Source: an uncultured Pelagibacteraceae bacterium (GTDB lineage: Bacteria; Pseudomonadota; Alphaproteobacteria; Pelagibacterales; Pelagibacteraceae). Taken from it: a stretch of 37,312 nucleotides of DNA. Position 1 is the first letter of the stretch. Each line of letters begins with the position of its first letter. The stretch lies in assembly GCA_902549495.1 (NCBI GenBank), contig CACCVU010000005.1:1-37312 (forward strand), in the 5' to 3' direction. Below the pieces are notes generated by a model. It was not told the DNA's origin, searched no databases, and saw nothing but the letters and a program-made list of their open reading frames with translations. The position numbers and the translations under genes are program-made. Positions 1 through 8,386 of the stretch are shown one piece after another.

Positions 1-567
1 TTCTTTAATAATAAAAAATAGATCATCCTTTTTAAAATTCCCTTTTATATTATTTGGTAAACTATCTTTATGAAAATTTTTTTTATTTAATACTAACTTT
101 ATTAAATAATTATAAAAAACTCTTGTTTTATTGGAAATAAATAGTAATCGATTTTGATAATCAAATTGATTAATCTTTTTTGCTTTAAAAGCTTCCATTA
201 TTTTTTCTACATTTTTATTTGCTGAATTAGTGATAAATAATTCAATATTTTTTTGATTTAAAAATAGATGCCTAAGTTTTAAAGAATAAGTTCGATATTT
301 CTTGTCAATCACATAATTATTACAAACAGCAGCTAAAATTTGTTTTTTATTTGATTCAAAAATAAAAGGTATATTTAAGCAAGCACCAACAATTTTATCT
401 TCATCAACAATCTTCCAACCAATTGTCCAATCATTATTAAGTGAGAAATAAGGATTTTTTTTCCATAAATTTTCCCAATCTGTTCTCTGAAGAGTAGTTA
501 AATTATTTCTATAATTTAATTCAACAATTTTTTCAAAATCATCAAATAAAATTTTTTCTATTAGCAT
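1..567 (-). CDS. Partial GNAT-like acetyltransferase (3' end outside window)
   Basis: Open minus-strand frame from ATG (567) to window edge: MLIEKILFDDFEKIVELNYRNNLTTLQRTDWENLWKKNPYF...AAVCNNYVIDKKYRTYSLKLRHLF...NKNVEKIMEAFKAKKI; layout resembles a GNAT acyltransferase fold. Not in the ORF track because it is truncated. Confidence 0.55.
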   Translation of the reverse strand, partial: MLIEKILFDDFEKIVELNYRNNLTTLQRTDWENLWKKNPYFSLNNDWTIGWKIVDEDKIVGACLNIPFIFESNKKQILAAVCNNYVIDKKYRTYSLKLRHLFLNQKNIELFITNSANKNVEKIMEAFKAKKINQFDYQNRLLFISNKTRVFYNYLIKLVLNKKNFHKDSLPNNIKGNFKKDDLFFIIKE

Positions 568-739
568 TAATAATTATAATATACTTTTTAAGAAAATAAC
601 TATCAAAAAAGATCATTGCTTACTTGATCAAAAATTAGTTTATCGTCAAAAAATGAGAAAATTGTATAGCTATCAACTTTTTTGTAATTTAAAGAATAAA
701 AGATGTTGAAAATTCTAATGAAATGATCAATAAAATTTG

Positions 740-775
740 TTTACAAGATTTTCATTAAATACTATAAAGCGTGGC
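740..775 (+). promoter_or_regulatory. Predicted sigma70-type promoter of 5S rRNA (TTTACA-N17-TATAAA, GC-rich discriminator GCGTG)
   Basis: TTTACA at 740-745, exactly 17 nt, TATAAA at 763-768, then GCGTGG; predicted start at about 774-775, the mature 5S 5' end. Confidence 0.6.
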
Positions 776-889
776 CTGGTAATTATTGCGAAGGGGCCAC
801 ACCCGATCCCATTCCGAACTCGGAAGTTAAGTCCTTCAGCGCCGATGGTACTTTGTCTTAAGACACGGAAGAGTAGGACGTTGCCAGGC
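774..889 (+). rRNA. rrf: 5S ribosomal RNA
   Basis: GCCTGGTAA (774-782) pairs with TTGCCAGGC (881-889) as helix I; internal CCCGATCCCATTCCGAACTCGGAAGTTAAG is the conserved 5S core. Confidence 0.95.
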
Positions 890-897
890 TTAAAATT

Positions 898-1023
898 ATG
901 AAAATAGCTAGTTCATTAAAATCATTAAAAAAACGAGACCTTAACTCTAAATTGGTTAAGCGAAGGGGAAAGCTATACATTATTAATAAGAAAAATCCAA
1001 AATTCAAAGCTCGTCAGGGTTAA
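898..1023 (+). CDS. rpmJ: 50S ribosomal protein L36
   Basis: [41 protein letters not shown], 41 aa bL36 pattern. Missed by ORF track because of length. Confidence 0.93.
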   Translation: MKIASSLKSLKKRDLNSKLVKRRGKLYIINKKNPKFKARQG

Positions 1024-1033
1024 AATTCTTAAT

Positions 1034-1144
1034 ATGAGCGAAAATGATTACAAAAAAACTTACAGTGGTTTTACTAAGTTTGTTTTATGGGGCACCATTG
1101 CGGTAGTTGCGGTACTAGTAATACTAGCAATTACATTACTTTAA
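1034..1144 (+). CDS. aa3-type cytochrome c oxidase subunit IV-like small membrane protein
   Basis: MSENDYKKTYSGFTKFVLWGTIAVVAVLVILAITLL*, 36 aa: soluble N-terminus plus one TM helix, the layout of the bacterial aa3 COX IV family that often precedes pntAA in alphaproteobacteria. Confidence 0.7.
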   Translation: MSENDYKKTYSGFTKFVLWGTIAVVAVLVILAITLL

Positions 1145-1159
1145 TATTAAAAATATAAG

Positions 1160-2254
1160 ATGATAGTTGGTTCAATTAGAGAAAATACTACATTAGAAAA
1201 AAGGGTTTCAGTTACTCCAGAGTCTGCTAAAAATATTATTGGTCTTGGGTTAAAAGTATGCGTTGAAAAAGGATATGCACTCCATTTAGGAATTAATGAC
1301 AGCGAATACAAAAATGTTGGAGTTGAATTAAAAGATACATCAAAAGAAGTATTAAATTCAAGTAACTTGATAACAAAAGTAAATTGTCCATCAGAAGATG
1401 AAATTGAAATTTTAAAGGAAAATTCAATTTTAATCGGCATGCTTAATCCAGCAAAAAATAAAAACCAAGTTGACAAAATTATAAAAAAAAAGGTTAAGCC
1501 TTTTTCTTTAGAATTACTCCCAAGAATTACCAGAGCTCAATCTATGGACGTGTTATCTTCTCAATCTAATTTAGCTGGGTACAGAGCTGTAATCGATTGT
1601 GTAGCAGAATTTGAAAAAGCTGTACCCATGATGATGACAGCTGCGGGTACAGTCGCAGCGGCTAAGGTTTTAGTTATTGGAGCAGGTGTTGCAGGGTTAC
1701 AAGCTATTGCTACCGCAAAAAGATTAGGCGCAATTGTTTCAGCGACAGACGTGAGAGCTGCATCAAAAGAACAAGTAGAAAGCTTGGGTGGAAAATTTTT
1801 GACAGTCGAGCAAACTGAAGATATGGAAACAGCTGGTGGATATGCAAAAGAAACTTCAGAAGAATACAAAAAAAAACAAGCAGAGATTATGAAAGAGGCG
1901 CTAAAAAAAAATGACATTGTAATATGTACTGCATTAATCCCAGGAAAACCTGCTCCAAGAATTTTGACAGAAGATTTGGTTAAACTTATGAGAGCTGGCT
2001 CTATTATTTATGATTTAGCAGCAGAACAAGGTGGAAATTCCGCATATTCAGAAGCTGGCAAAATTAATTTAGTAGACGGTATTAAAATTATTGGCGTGAA
2101 AAGTTTAATGAATAGTTTACCTCTTACTGCTTCAAGTTTATATGCTAAAAATTTATTTAGTTTCATACGTAACTTGTATAGCAAAGAGAAGAAAGATTTT
2201 AATATTAATTTAGAGGACGAAATAATAGAAAAATCTTTACTAAAGAAAGTTTAA
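1160..2254 (+). CDS. pntAA: NAD(P) transhydrogenase subunit alpha, part 1
   Basis: MIVGSIRENTTLEKRVSVTPESAKNIIGLGLKV...VLVIGAGVAGLQAIATAKRLGAIVSATDVR. Confidence 0.95.
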   Translation: MIVGSIRENTTLEKRVSVTPESAKNIIGLGLKVCVEKGYALHLGINDSEYKNVGVELKDTSKEVLNSSNLITKVNCPSEDEIEILKENSILIGMLNPAKNKNQVDKIIKKKVKPFSLELLPRITRAQSMDVLSSQSNLAGYRAVIDCVAEFEKAVPMMMTAAGTVAAAKVLVIGAGVAGLQAIATAKRLGAIVSATDVRAASKEQVESLGGKFLTVEQTEDMETAGGYAKETSEEYKKKQAEIMKEALKKNDIVICTALIPGKPAPRILTEDLVKLMRAGSIIYDLAAEQGGNSAYSEAGKINLVDGIKIIGVKSLMNSLPLTASSLYAKNLFSFIRNLYSKEKKDFNINLEDEIIEKSLLKKV

Positions 2255-2257
2255 TTT

Positions 2258-2569
2258 ATGGAAATTGATCCGTTTATATTTAGATTAAGTATATTTATTT
2301 TGTCAATCTTTATAGGTTACTATGTAGTATGGAGCGTAACTCCTTCTTTACATACCCCGCTTATGTCCGTTACTAATGCTATTTCATCAGTAATTATCGT
2401 TGGTGCAATAATTGCAGCTTTAGCAGGATCTTCAGAGAGTATTTTTAGTTCATCAAGTATTTTTGGATTTATAGCTATCATTTTGGCATCAATAAATATT
2501 TTTGGTGGTTTCTTAGTTACCCAAAGGATGCTTCAAATGTATAAAAAAAAGAAAGATAAAAAAAAATAA
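2258..2569 (+). CDS. pntAB: NAD(P) transhydrogenase subunit alpha, part 2 (membrane)
   Basis: 103 aa; [31 protein letters not shown] motif, located between pntAA and pntB. Confidence 0.93.
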   Translation: MEIDPFIFRLSIFILSIFIGYYVVWSVTPSLHTPLMSVTNAISSVIIVGAIIAALAGSSESIFSSSSIFGFIAIILASINIFGGFLVTQRMLQMYKKKKDKKK

Positions 2570-2573
2570 AGAA

Positions 2574-3977
2574 ATGATAACTGCGAATTTGTCAGCAATT
2601 TTTTACTTAATTTCAGGAATATTATTCATTCTTGCGCTTAGAGGTTTGTCATCCCCAGACACATCAAGACAGGGAAACTACTTTGGGATTGCAGGAATGG
2701 TAATTGCGATTGCTGTAACATTTTTATCTATCGGAAATTTTTCTATTTCATTAGCATATGTAATAATATTCTTAGTTATTGGTGGTGCAGTTGGTGCCTT
2801 TATAGCTTTTAGAATTCCTATGACTGCAATGCCAGAGTTAGTTGCAGGTTTTCATAGTTTAGTTGGTTTAGCAGCAGTCTTTGTTGCGATATCAGCTTTC
2901 TTAAATCCAGAGGCTTTTAGTTTAGGAATAATTGGTAATATCAAATTAGCAAGTCTTATTGAAATGTCTATTGGAGCGGCAGTAGGGGCAATTACTTTTT
3001 CAGGGTCTATAATTGCTTTTTTAAAGTTAAGAGGAATAATGTCTGGAGCTCCAATTACATTTAGGGGCCAGCATATTTTGAATTTAACTCTTGGTATTGG
3101 TATTTTTATTTTAATTTTTTTCCTATGCAAAACACAGTCAGCAAGTATTTTTTGGACAGTAATTTTAATATCATTTCTTGTCGGTGTTTTACTTATCATA
3201 CCTATTGGTGGAGCGGACATGCCAGTAGTGATTTCAATGCTTAACTCTTACTCTGGCTGGGCTGCTGCTGGCATAGGCTTTACTTTAGAGAATACTGCAT
3301 TAATTATAACTGGAGCACTAGTTGGATCTTCTGGTGCGATTCTTTCATATATAATGTGCAAAGCTATGAATAGGTCATTTGTAAGCGTAATACTTGGCGG
3401 TTTTGGAGCTGATACTTCGTCTGATGAAACAAAGGCAAAGAAAGATCAAAAACCTGTAAAAAGTGGAAATGCAGAGGATGCAGCATTTTTAATGAAAAAT
3501 GCTTCATCTGTAATCATTGTTCCAGGTTATGGGATGGCTGTGGCTCAAGCTCAACATGCTCTAAGAGAAATGGTGGACAAATTAAAGAAGAATGATATCA
3601 AAGTCACATATGCAATTCATCCTGTTGCTGGCAGAATGCCAGGACATATGAACGTATTATTAGCCGAAGCAAATGTTCCATACGATGAGGTTTTCGAACT
3701 AGAAGATATCAACAATGATTTTGCAAATTCAGATGTTGCGTTTGTCATAGGAGCTAATGACGTTACAAATCCTGTAGCGAAAACAGACCCTAAAAGCCCA
3801 ATATTTGGTATGCCTGTTCTTGACGTTGAAAAATGCAAATCTGTTTTATTCGTTAAAAGAAGTTTATCACCTGGTTATGCAGGGATTGATAACGAATTAT
3901 TTTATAAAGATAACACTCTTATGTTATTTGCAGATGCAAAGAAGATGACAGAGGAAATTGTAAAAAATTTAGACTAA
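2574..3977 (+). CDS. pntB: NAD(P) transhydrogenase subunit beta
   Basis: 467 aa; LRGLSSPDTSRQGNYFGIAGM..., VPGYGMAVAQAQHALREMVDKLK...HPVAGRMPGHMNVLLAEA. Confidence 0.96.
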   Translation: MITANLSAIFYLISGILFILALRGLSSPDTSRQGNYFGIAGMVIAIAVTFLSIGNFSISLAYVIIFLVIGGAVGAFIAFRIPMTAMPELVAGFHSLVGLAAVFVAISAFLNPEAFSLGIIGNIKLASLIEMSIGAAVGAITFSGSIIAFLKLRGIMSGAPITFRGQHILNLTLGIGIFILIFFLCKTQSASIFWTVILISFLVGVLLIIPIGGADMPVVISMLNSYSGWAAAGIGFTLENTALIITGALVGSSGAILSYIMCKAMNRSFVSVILGGFGADTSSDETKAKKDQKPVKSGNAEDAAFLMKNASSVIIVPGYGMAVAQAQHALREMVDKLKKNDIKVTYAIHPVAGRMPGHMNVLLAEANVPYDEVFELEDINNDFANSDVAFVIGANDVTNPVAKTDPKSPIFGMPVLDVEKCKSVLFVKRSLSPGYAGIDNELFYKDNTLMLFADAKKMTEEIVKNLD

Positions 3978-3999
3978 CTTTTTTTTTATTAATTTATTT

Positions 4000-4076
<77 letters not shown>

Positions 4077-4081
4077 ATAAA

Positions 4082-4285
4082 TTATTTTTTTTTAATATTT
4101 ATAGCTTGTAATTTATTTTTTTCTTCTTTGATGTCGTAAAAAATCTTTTGATCTTCTTTTAAAATCCTTAATTTCGACTCCTCTAAAGCAGAAACATGAA
4201 GAAAAATATCTTTTTGTGTTTCATCATCTTTAATAAATCCGTATCCTTTTTTAGAGTTAAACCATTTTATTCTTCCTGATGGCAT
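4082..4285 (-). CDS. Cold-shock domain protein
   Basis: MPSGRIKWFNSKKGYGFIKDDETQKDIFLHVSAL: CSD RNP motifs. ORF track starts at 4300, but the second Met (4285) fits family length and has an upstream GAGG. Confidence 0.93.
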   Translation of the reverse strand: MPSGRIKWFNSKKGYGFIKDDETQKDIFLHVSALEESKLRILKEDQKIFYDIKEEKNKLQAINIKKK

Positions 4286-4306
4286 TTCCTGACCTCTCAT
4301 TTTAAT

Positions 4307-4501
4307 TTAATATCTGTTTTTAAGTTTTTGGAGTTTTTTAATTCTTTTCAGATTTTCTGTTTGAACTCTCTTTTTTCTTTCAGATGGTTTTTCATAAGTA
4401 CTTTTCATCTTCATTATTTTGAAAAAACCCTCTTTTTGAAGCTTTCTTTTTAAAACTCGAATAGCCTGTTCTAAATTGTTATCTTTTACCTCTATTTTAA
4501 T
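4307..4501 (-). CDS. rpsU: 30S ribosomal protein S21 (apparent ATT start codon)
   Basis: (att)KIEVKDNNLEQAIRVLKRKLQKEGFFKIMKMKSTYEKPSERKKRVQTENLKRIKKLQKLKNRY*, 64 aa bS21 pattern; GGAGG followed by 5 nt and ATT; upstream in-frame stop TAA with no ATG/GTG/TTG in between. Missing from the ORF track. Confidence 0.88.
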   Translation of the reverse strand: MKIEVKDNNLEQAIRVLKRKLQKEGFFKIMKMKSTYEKPSERKKRVQTENLKRIKKLQKLKNRY

Positions 4502-4551
4502 AAAAACCTCCAGTTAATTTCATGTTTGTTATCATCTGCGCCTTTATTTGT

Positions 4552-5136
4552 CTATAGCGATGCAGCTTGAGCCTTTTTTTCCTCTCTTAATTTAGCTTTT
4601 TTCTCTCTTTCAACTCTTCGTTTTGCTTTATCTAAGCTTTTTTGAAAAGCCTCTTGAGTGCATAAAGCCAAAATAACAGGGTCCCTAGCTTTTAAATTTG
4701 AAAAATTCCAATAACTTCTTTTTCTTATTAATGATACCGTTCCTTTTGTGCTGCCAACTAATTTAGAAATTTGACCATCTGTTAACTCTGGAGCATTTTT
4801 GCATAACCACAAAATTGCGTCTGGTCTATCTTGTCTTTTAGAAAGCGGGGTGTACTTAGGTTTTTTTCTTTCTTTAAGCTCTACATCGTCAAGTTTTTTT
4901 ATCAAGCTTAATTTTTTTAAAGGATCTTTTGAGCAATTTTCAATTTCTTCCCTAGACAATTGCCCTGCGAGTATGGGGTTATAAGCTTTTATTCCTTTGG
5001 CTACATCTCCATCTGCAATACCTTTAACTTCAAGTTCATGTAAATTACAAAATTCAGCAATTTGCTTAAAGGTTAGGGTAGTGTTCTCAACGAGCCAAAC
5101 AGCAGTAGCTTTTGGCATAAAAGGTGCATCAGTCAT
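4552..5136 (-). CDS. DUF1013 / TrcR-like cell-cycle transcriptional regulator
   Basis: MTDAPFMPKATAVWLVENTTLTFKQIAEFCNLHELEVKGIADGDVAKGIKAYNPILAGQLSREEIENCSKD: characteristic alphaproteobacterial DUF1013 sequence. Confidence 0.85.
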   Translation of the reverse strand: MTDAPFMPKATAVWLVENTTLTFKQIAEFCNLHELEVKGIADGDVAKGIKAYNPILAGQLSREEIENCSKDPLKKLSLIKKLDDVELKERKKPKYTPLSKRQDRPDAILWLCKNAPELTDGQISKLVGSTKGTVSLIRKRSYWNFSNLKARDPVILALCTQEAFQKSLDKAKRRVEREKKAKLREEKKAQAASL

Positions 5137-5139
5137 AGT

Positions 5140-5364
5140 TTATTTTTTTGCTCTAAGATTACTAAATTTTTTATTATATTTGCTCACTCTACCCTTATCT
5201 AAAATTTTTTGACTTCCGCCAGTCCAAGCATAGTGAGATTTTGGATCTATATCTAATTTTAATACATCATTTTCTTTGCCCCAAGTTGATTTTGTTTCAA
5301 ACTCAGTTCCATCAGTCATTATTACTTTTATTTTGTGATAATTAGGATGTATATTTTTTTTCAT
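5140..5364 (-). CDS. rpmE: 50S ribosomal protein L31
   Basis: [29 protein letters not shown]...[31 protein letters not shown]. Confidence 0.95.
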   Translation of the reverse strand: MKKNIHPNYHKIKVIMTDGTEFETKSTWGKENDVLKLDIDPKSHYAWTGGSQKILDKGRVSKYNKKFSNLRAKK

Positions 5365-5392
5365 GAGGCGTGTTGTATATTAATAAGTCTTT

Positions 5393-6193
5393 TTACTCAA
5401 TAACTTTTTTGGATATCAAAACTTTAAGCTCATCATGAATACTTGAATTTGTTGCTAATATATTCTTTTTGAGCGGAAATTCAGTATCATCTTCAAAATA
5501 ATCAATAAATCCACCTGCCTCTTTAACTATCACCACCCCAGCTGCGATATCCCATATATTAATTTCTCTTTGCCAATATCCGTCAAACCTACCACAAGCA
5601 ACAAAAGCCATATCTAACGCAGCGCTTCCAAACTTTCTAACATTTGAGGATTTATTTGAAATTTCTATATACTCTGAGAAAATTTGTTTTTTTATTTTAC
5701 TTGTCTGTTTTGGGCCACCTGTAACAAGCAAAGAGTCTTTTACTTTTTTTTTCTTTGACACTCTAATTCTGGAATTATTTAAGTATGCTCCGTTTCCTTT
5801 TTCAGCACAATACATTTCATTTGTAACAGGATTAAGAATTACCCCACATAAAATTTCATTATTTTCCTCATAAGCAACTGAAATTGCAAATTGAGGAACG
5901 CCATTTAAAAAATTGAAAGTTCCATCTATTGGGTCAATGATCCACCGTTGTTTCTTGTTGCTTTCATTGATTACACCAGACTCTTCGGTGACAATACCGT
6001 AATCTGGATGTGCTTTTAGTAATTCATTTATTAATATTTTCTCAGTTCTTTTATCTGCTGAGGTTACAAAATCACCCGGTCCTTTAGTTGTAACTTGTAA
6101 ATTTTCAATTTCACCAAAGTCTCTAATCAAAGATCTAGACGCCTTCAAGCATGCTTTAGTAATTAAATTAATTTTCGGAGAGTTAAGCCTCAT
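5393..6193 (-). CDS. suhB: Inositol monophosphatase family protein (SuhB-like)
   Basis: VTSADKRTEKILINEL..., WIIDPIDGTFNFLNGVPQFAISVA, NIWDIAAGVVIVKEAGG. Confidence 0.9.
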   Translation of the reverse strand: MRLNSPKINLITKACLKASRSLIRDFGEIENLQVTTKGPGDFVTSADKRTEKILINELLKAHPDYGIVTEESGVINESNKKQRWIIDPIDGTFNFLNGVPQFAISVAYEENNEILCGVILNPVTNEMYCAEKGNGAYLNNSRIRVSKKKKVKDSLLVTGGPKQTSKIKKQIFSEYIEISNKSSNVRKFGSAALDMAFVACGRFDGYWQREINIWDIAAGVVIVKEAGGFIDYFEDDTEFPLKKNILATNSSIHDELKVLISKKVIE

Positions 6194-6756
6194 TAATTTA
6201 CTCTCTTAACGTATTCTAAAGTTCTGGTATCAATAATTATTTTTTCACCACTTTCTATAAAAGGTGGGACATTAATCTTTATTCCACAATCTAGTATTGC
6301 CGGTTTGTAAGATGAAGATGCAGTTTGATTTTTTATTGCAACATCTGTACTTTCTATAATACATTCAATATTTTTTGGAAGTTCTAAAGAAATCGGTTTT
6401 TCTTCCATAAAAGAAATTACAACCTCTAAGTTTTCTTTTAATAGTTTATACTGTTCCCCAGCAATCTTTTTTGAAATCTCAACTTGTTCAAAGTTTTCCT
6501 TATCCATAAAATGGCAACTTTCTCCATCAATATATAAAAAGTTAAATTTTTTTTCGTTTACTTCTGCTTTTTCTACAGATTCATTTGATCTGAATCTCTC
6601 ATTTAATTTAGTTCCTTTTAATACACTTTTTAATTCAACTTGATTAAAAGCTCCACCTTTTCCAGGTTTAACATGTTGAGTTTTTAGAACATTCCAAAAG
6701 TCGTTCTTATGTTCTATTATCATTCCAGGTTTTATTTCATTTGCCGTAATTTTCAT
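6193..6756 (-). CDS. efp: Elongation factor P
   Basis: MKITANEIKPGMIIEHKNDFWNVLKTQHVKPGKGGAFNQVELKSVLKGTKLNERFRS. Confidence 0.96.
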   Translation of the reverse strand: MKITANEIKPGMIIEHKNDFWNVLKTQHVKPGKGGAFNQVELKSVLKGTKLNERFRSNESVEKAEVNEKKFNFLYIDGESCHFMDKENFEQVEISKKIAGEQYKLLKENLEVVISFMEEKPISLELPKNIECIIESTDVAIKNQTASSSYKPAILDCGIKINVPPFIESGEKIIIDTRTLEYVKRVN

Positions 6757-7355
6757 TTAAATTTTCTAATCGCTTGTTCAGGTTTTAATTTTGGGTTATC
6801 CCAAATAAAACTTGATAATGCAATATATTTTGCACCAGTGTTCATCAATTTTTTATAATTAGTATTATTAATACCACCAATGACTACAATTGGCTTTTTA
6901 ATATTTTTTTTTGCCCATTTTAAAATATTTAAATTTGCTTTTTTTGCGCTTGGTTTAAGTTTTGATCTAAAAAATGATCCAAAAGCAATATAGTCAGCTT
7001 TATTCCTAATAGCATCGTTTGCAAGGATTTTAGAATTATGACATGTAATTCCTAAAATCTTTCCTTTGAGTTTTTTTCTGGCAATTTTAAAAGATCCATC
7101 AAGTTGTCCCATATGACAACCGTCTGCTTTAATTTTAGTGGTCAAGACAAAATAATCATTAATGATGAAATTAACTTTATGTTTAGTAGTAATTTTTTTT
7201 ATCTTTTTAGAGATATTAAGAAGTTTTTTTTGACCTAAATTTTTTAACCTTAATTGAAAAAACTTTACGTTTTTAAATGACAATACTTTATCTAAACTTG
7301 CATAGAAATTCCGATCAATTTTATTAGGTGAAATTAAGTATACTAATTTCTTCAA
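6753..7355 (-). CDS. thiE: Thiamine-phosphate synthase (ThiE family); TTG start at 7355 preferred over the ORF-track 7397 start
   Basis: KFFQLRLKN..., NFIINDYFVLTTKIKADGCHMGQLDG, IVVIGGINNTNYKKLMNTGAKYIALSS. The 7397 start would overlap fda by 37 nt. Confidence 0.82.
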   Translation of the reverse strand: MKKLVYLISPNKIDRNFYASLDKVLSFKNVKFFQLRLKNLGQKKLLNISKKIKKITTKHKVNFIINDYFVLTTKIKADGCHMGQLDGSFKIARKKLKGKILGITCHNSKILANDAIRNKADYIAFGSFFRSKLKPSAKKANLNILKWAKKNIKKPIVVIGGINNTNYKKLMNTGAKYIALSSFIWDNPKLKPEQAIRKFK

Positions 7356-7360
7356 AGTTA

Positions 7361-8377
7361 TTAGGCCGCAAACTCTTTTTCTAATTCTTCTGACCACTCC
7401 CCTTTAGATGATAGACCATTCATTTTAGCTCTATGGTTGAATGCTTTTTGGATATTTTCTGTATTTTCTTGATTTTTTCCAAATTCTTTTAATGCGCTTG
7501 CTTGCAATCCTCTTCCATAAGAAAAAGTAATTAAAAAATTAGTATCATTTATTTTATTAATTTCATTTAAGTTTTTACTAGACTCTATTTCTGACTGCCC
7601 GCCAGATAAAAAAGCTATGCCTGGTACTTCAGCCGGTACATTTTTTTTCAAACAATCTAAAGTTTTTTTGGCAATTTCCTCAGCACTTGATTTATCTTTG
7701 CAGTCTGAGCCAGGTATAACCATATTAGGTTTAAGAACAGTCCCTTGCAAATCAACTTTATGAATTTCTAGTTCGTTGTAACATTCATTTAGCACGTTTG
7801 TTGTAACCTGATAACATTTATCAATATTATGTGAACCATCCATCAAAACTTCTGGTTCAACTATTGGCACCATTTTAGCCTCTTGAACCAAAGCAGCGTA
7901 TCTTGCTAATGCATGAGCGTTTGATTTAATTGATAGGACTGATGGAAATTCGTTTGAGATTTTGTAGACCGCTCTCCATTTTGTAAATCTTGCTCCTAAA
8001 TCATAGTATTCTTTCAATCTTTCTCTTAAACCATCTAAACCTTCTGTCACAGTCTCATCACTAGATCCAGCAAGGGGTTTTGCGCCTTTATCAACCTTAA
8101 TACCTGGCACAGCTCCATGTTTAGAAATTAATTCTGGAATTGAAGGACCTAAAGTAGTTTTTTGCCTAATTGTTTCATCAAATAAAATTACACCGCCAAT
8201 AAAATCTTTCATAGCACTTGAATTAAAAAGAGTTTGTCTAAAGTTTAGTCTATTTTTTTCAATATTCTCAACATTTATACTTTTAAACCTTTTGGCTATG
8301 GTTCCAGTACTTTCATCTGCAGCAAGTATACCTTTTCCTTCAGCGCACATTTTTTTTGCAATTTCATTTAATGTCAT
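7361..8377 (-). CDS. fda: Class I fructose-bisphosphate aldolase
   Basis: GKGILAADESTGTIAKRFKSINVENIEKNRLNFRQTLF...; SGGQSEIESSKNLNEIN...FSYGRGLQASALKEF. Confidence 0.95.
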   Translation of the reverse strand: MTLNEIAKKMCAEGKGILAADESTGTIAKRFKSINVENIEKNRLNFRQTLFNSSAMKDFIGGVILFDETIRQKTTLGPSIPELISKHGAVPGIKVDKGAKPLAGSSDETVTEGLDGLRERLKEYYDLGARFTKWRAVYKISNEFPSVLSIKSNAHALARYAALVQEAKMVPIVEPEVLMDGSHNIDKCYQVTTNVLNECYNELEIHKVDLQGTVLKPNMVIPGSDCKDKSSAEEIAKKTLDCLKKNVPAEVPGIAFLSGGQSEIESSKNLNEINKINDTNFLITFSYGRGLQASALKEFGKNQENTENIQKAFNHRAKMNGLSSKGEWSEELEKEFAA

Positions 8378-8386
8378 AGCGATTAT

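Noticed and set aside
600-640. GATCA...TGATC inverted repeat upstream of 5S
   Set aside because: Only 5 bp, imperfect and in AT-rich DNA; no T-run or other support for a terminator or operator.
1147-1917. Minus-strand ORFs 1147..1476 and 1561..1917
   Set aside because: Lie wholly antisense to pntAA; hydrophobic/Ser-rich shadow translations.
2852-3838. Minus-strand ORFs 2852..3220 and 3617..3838
   Set aside because: Antisense to pntB, no recognisable domain.
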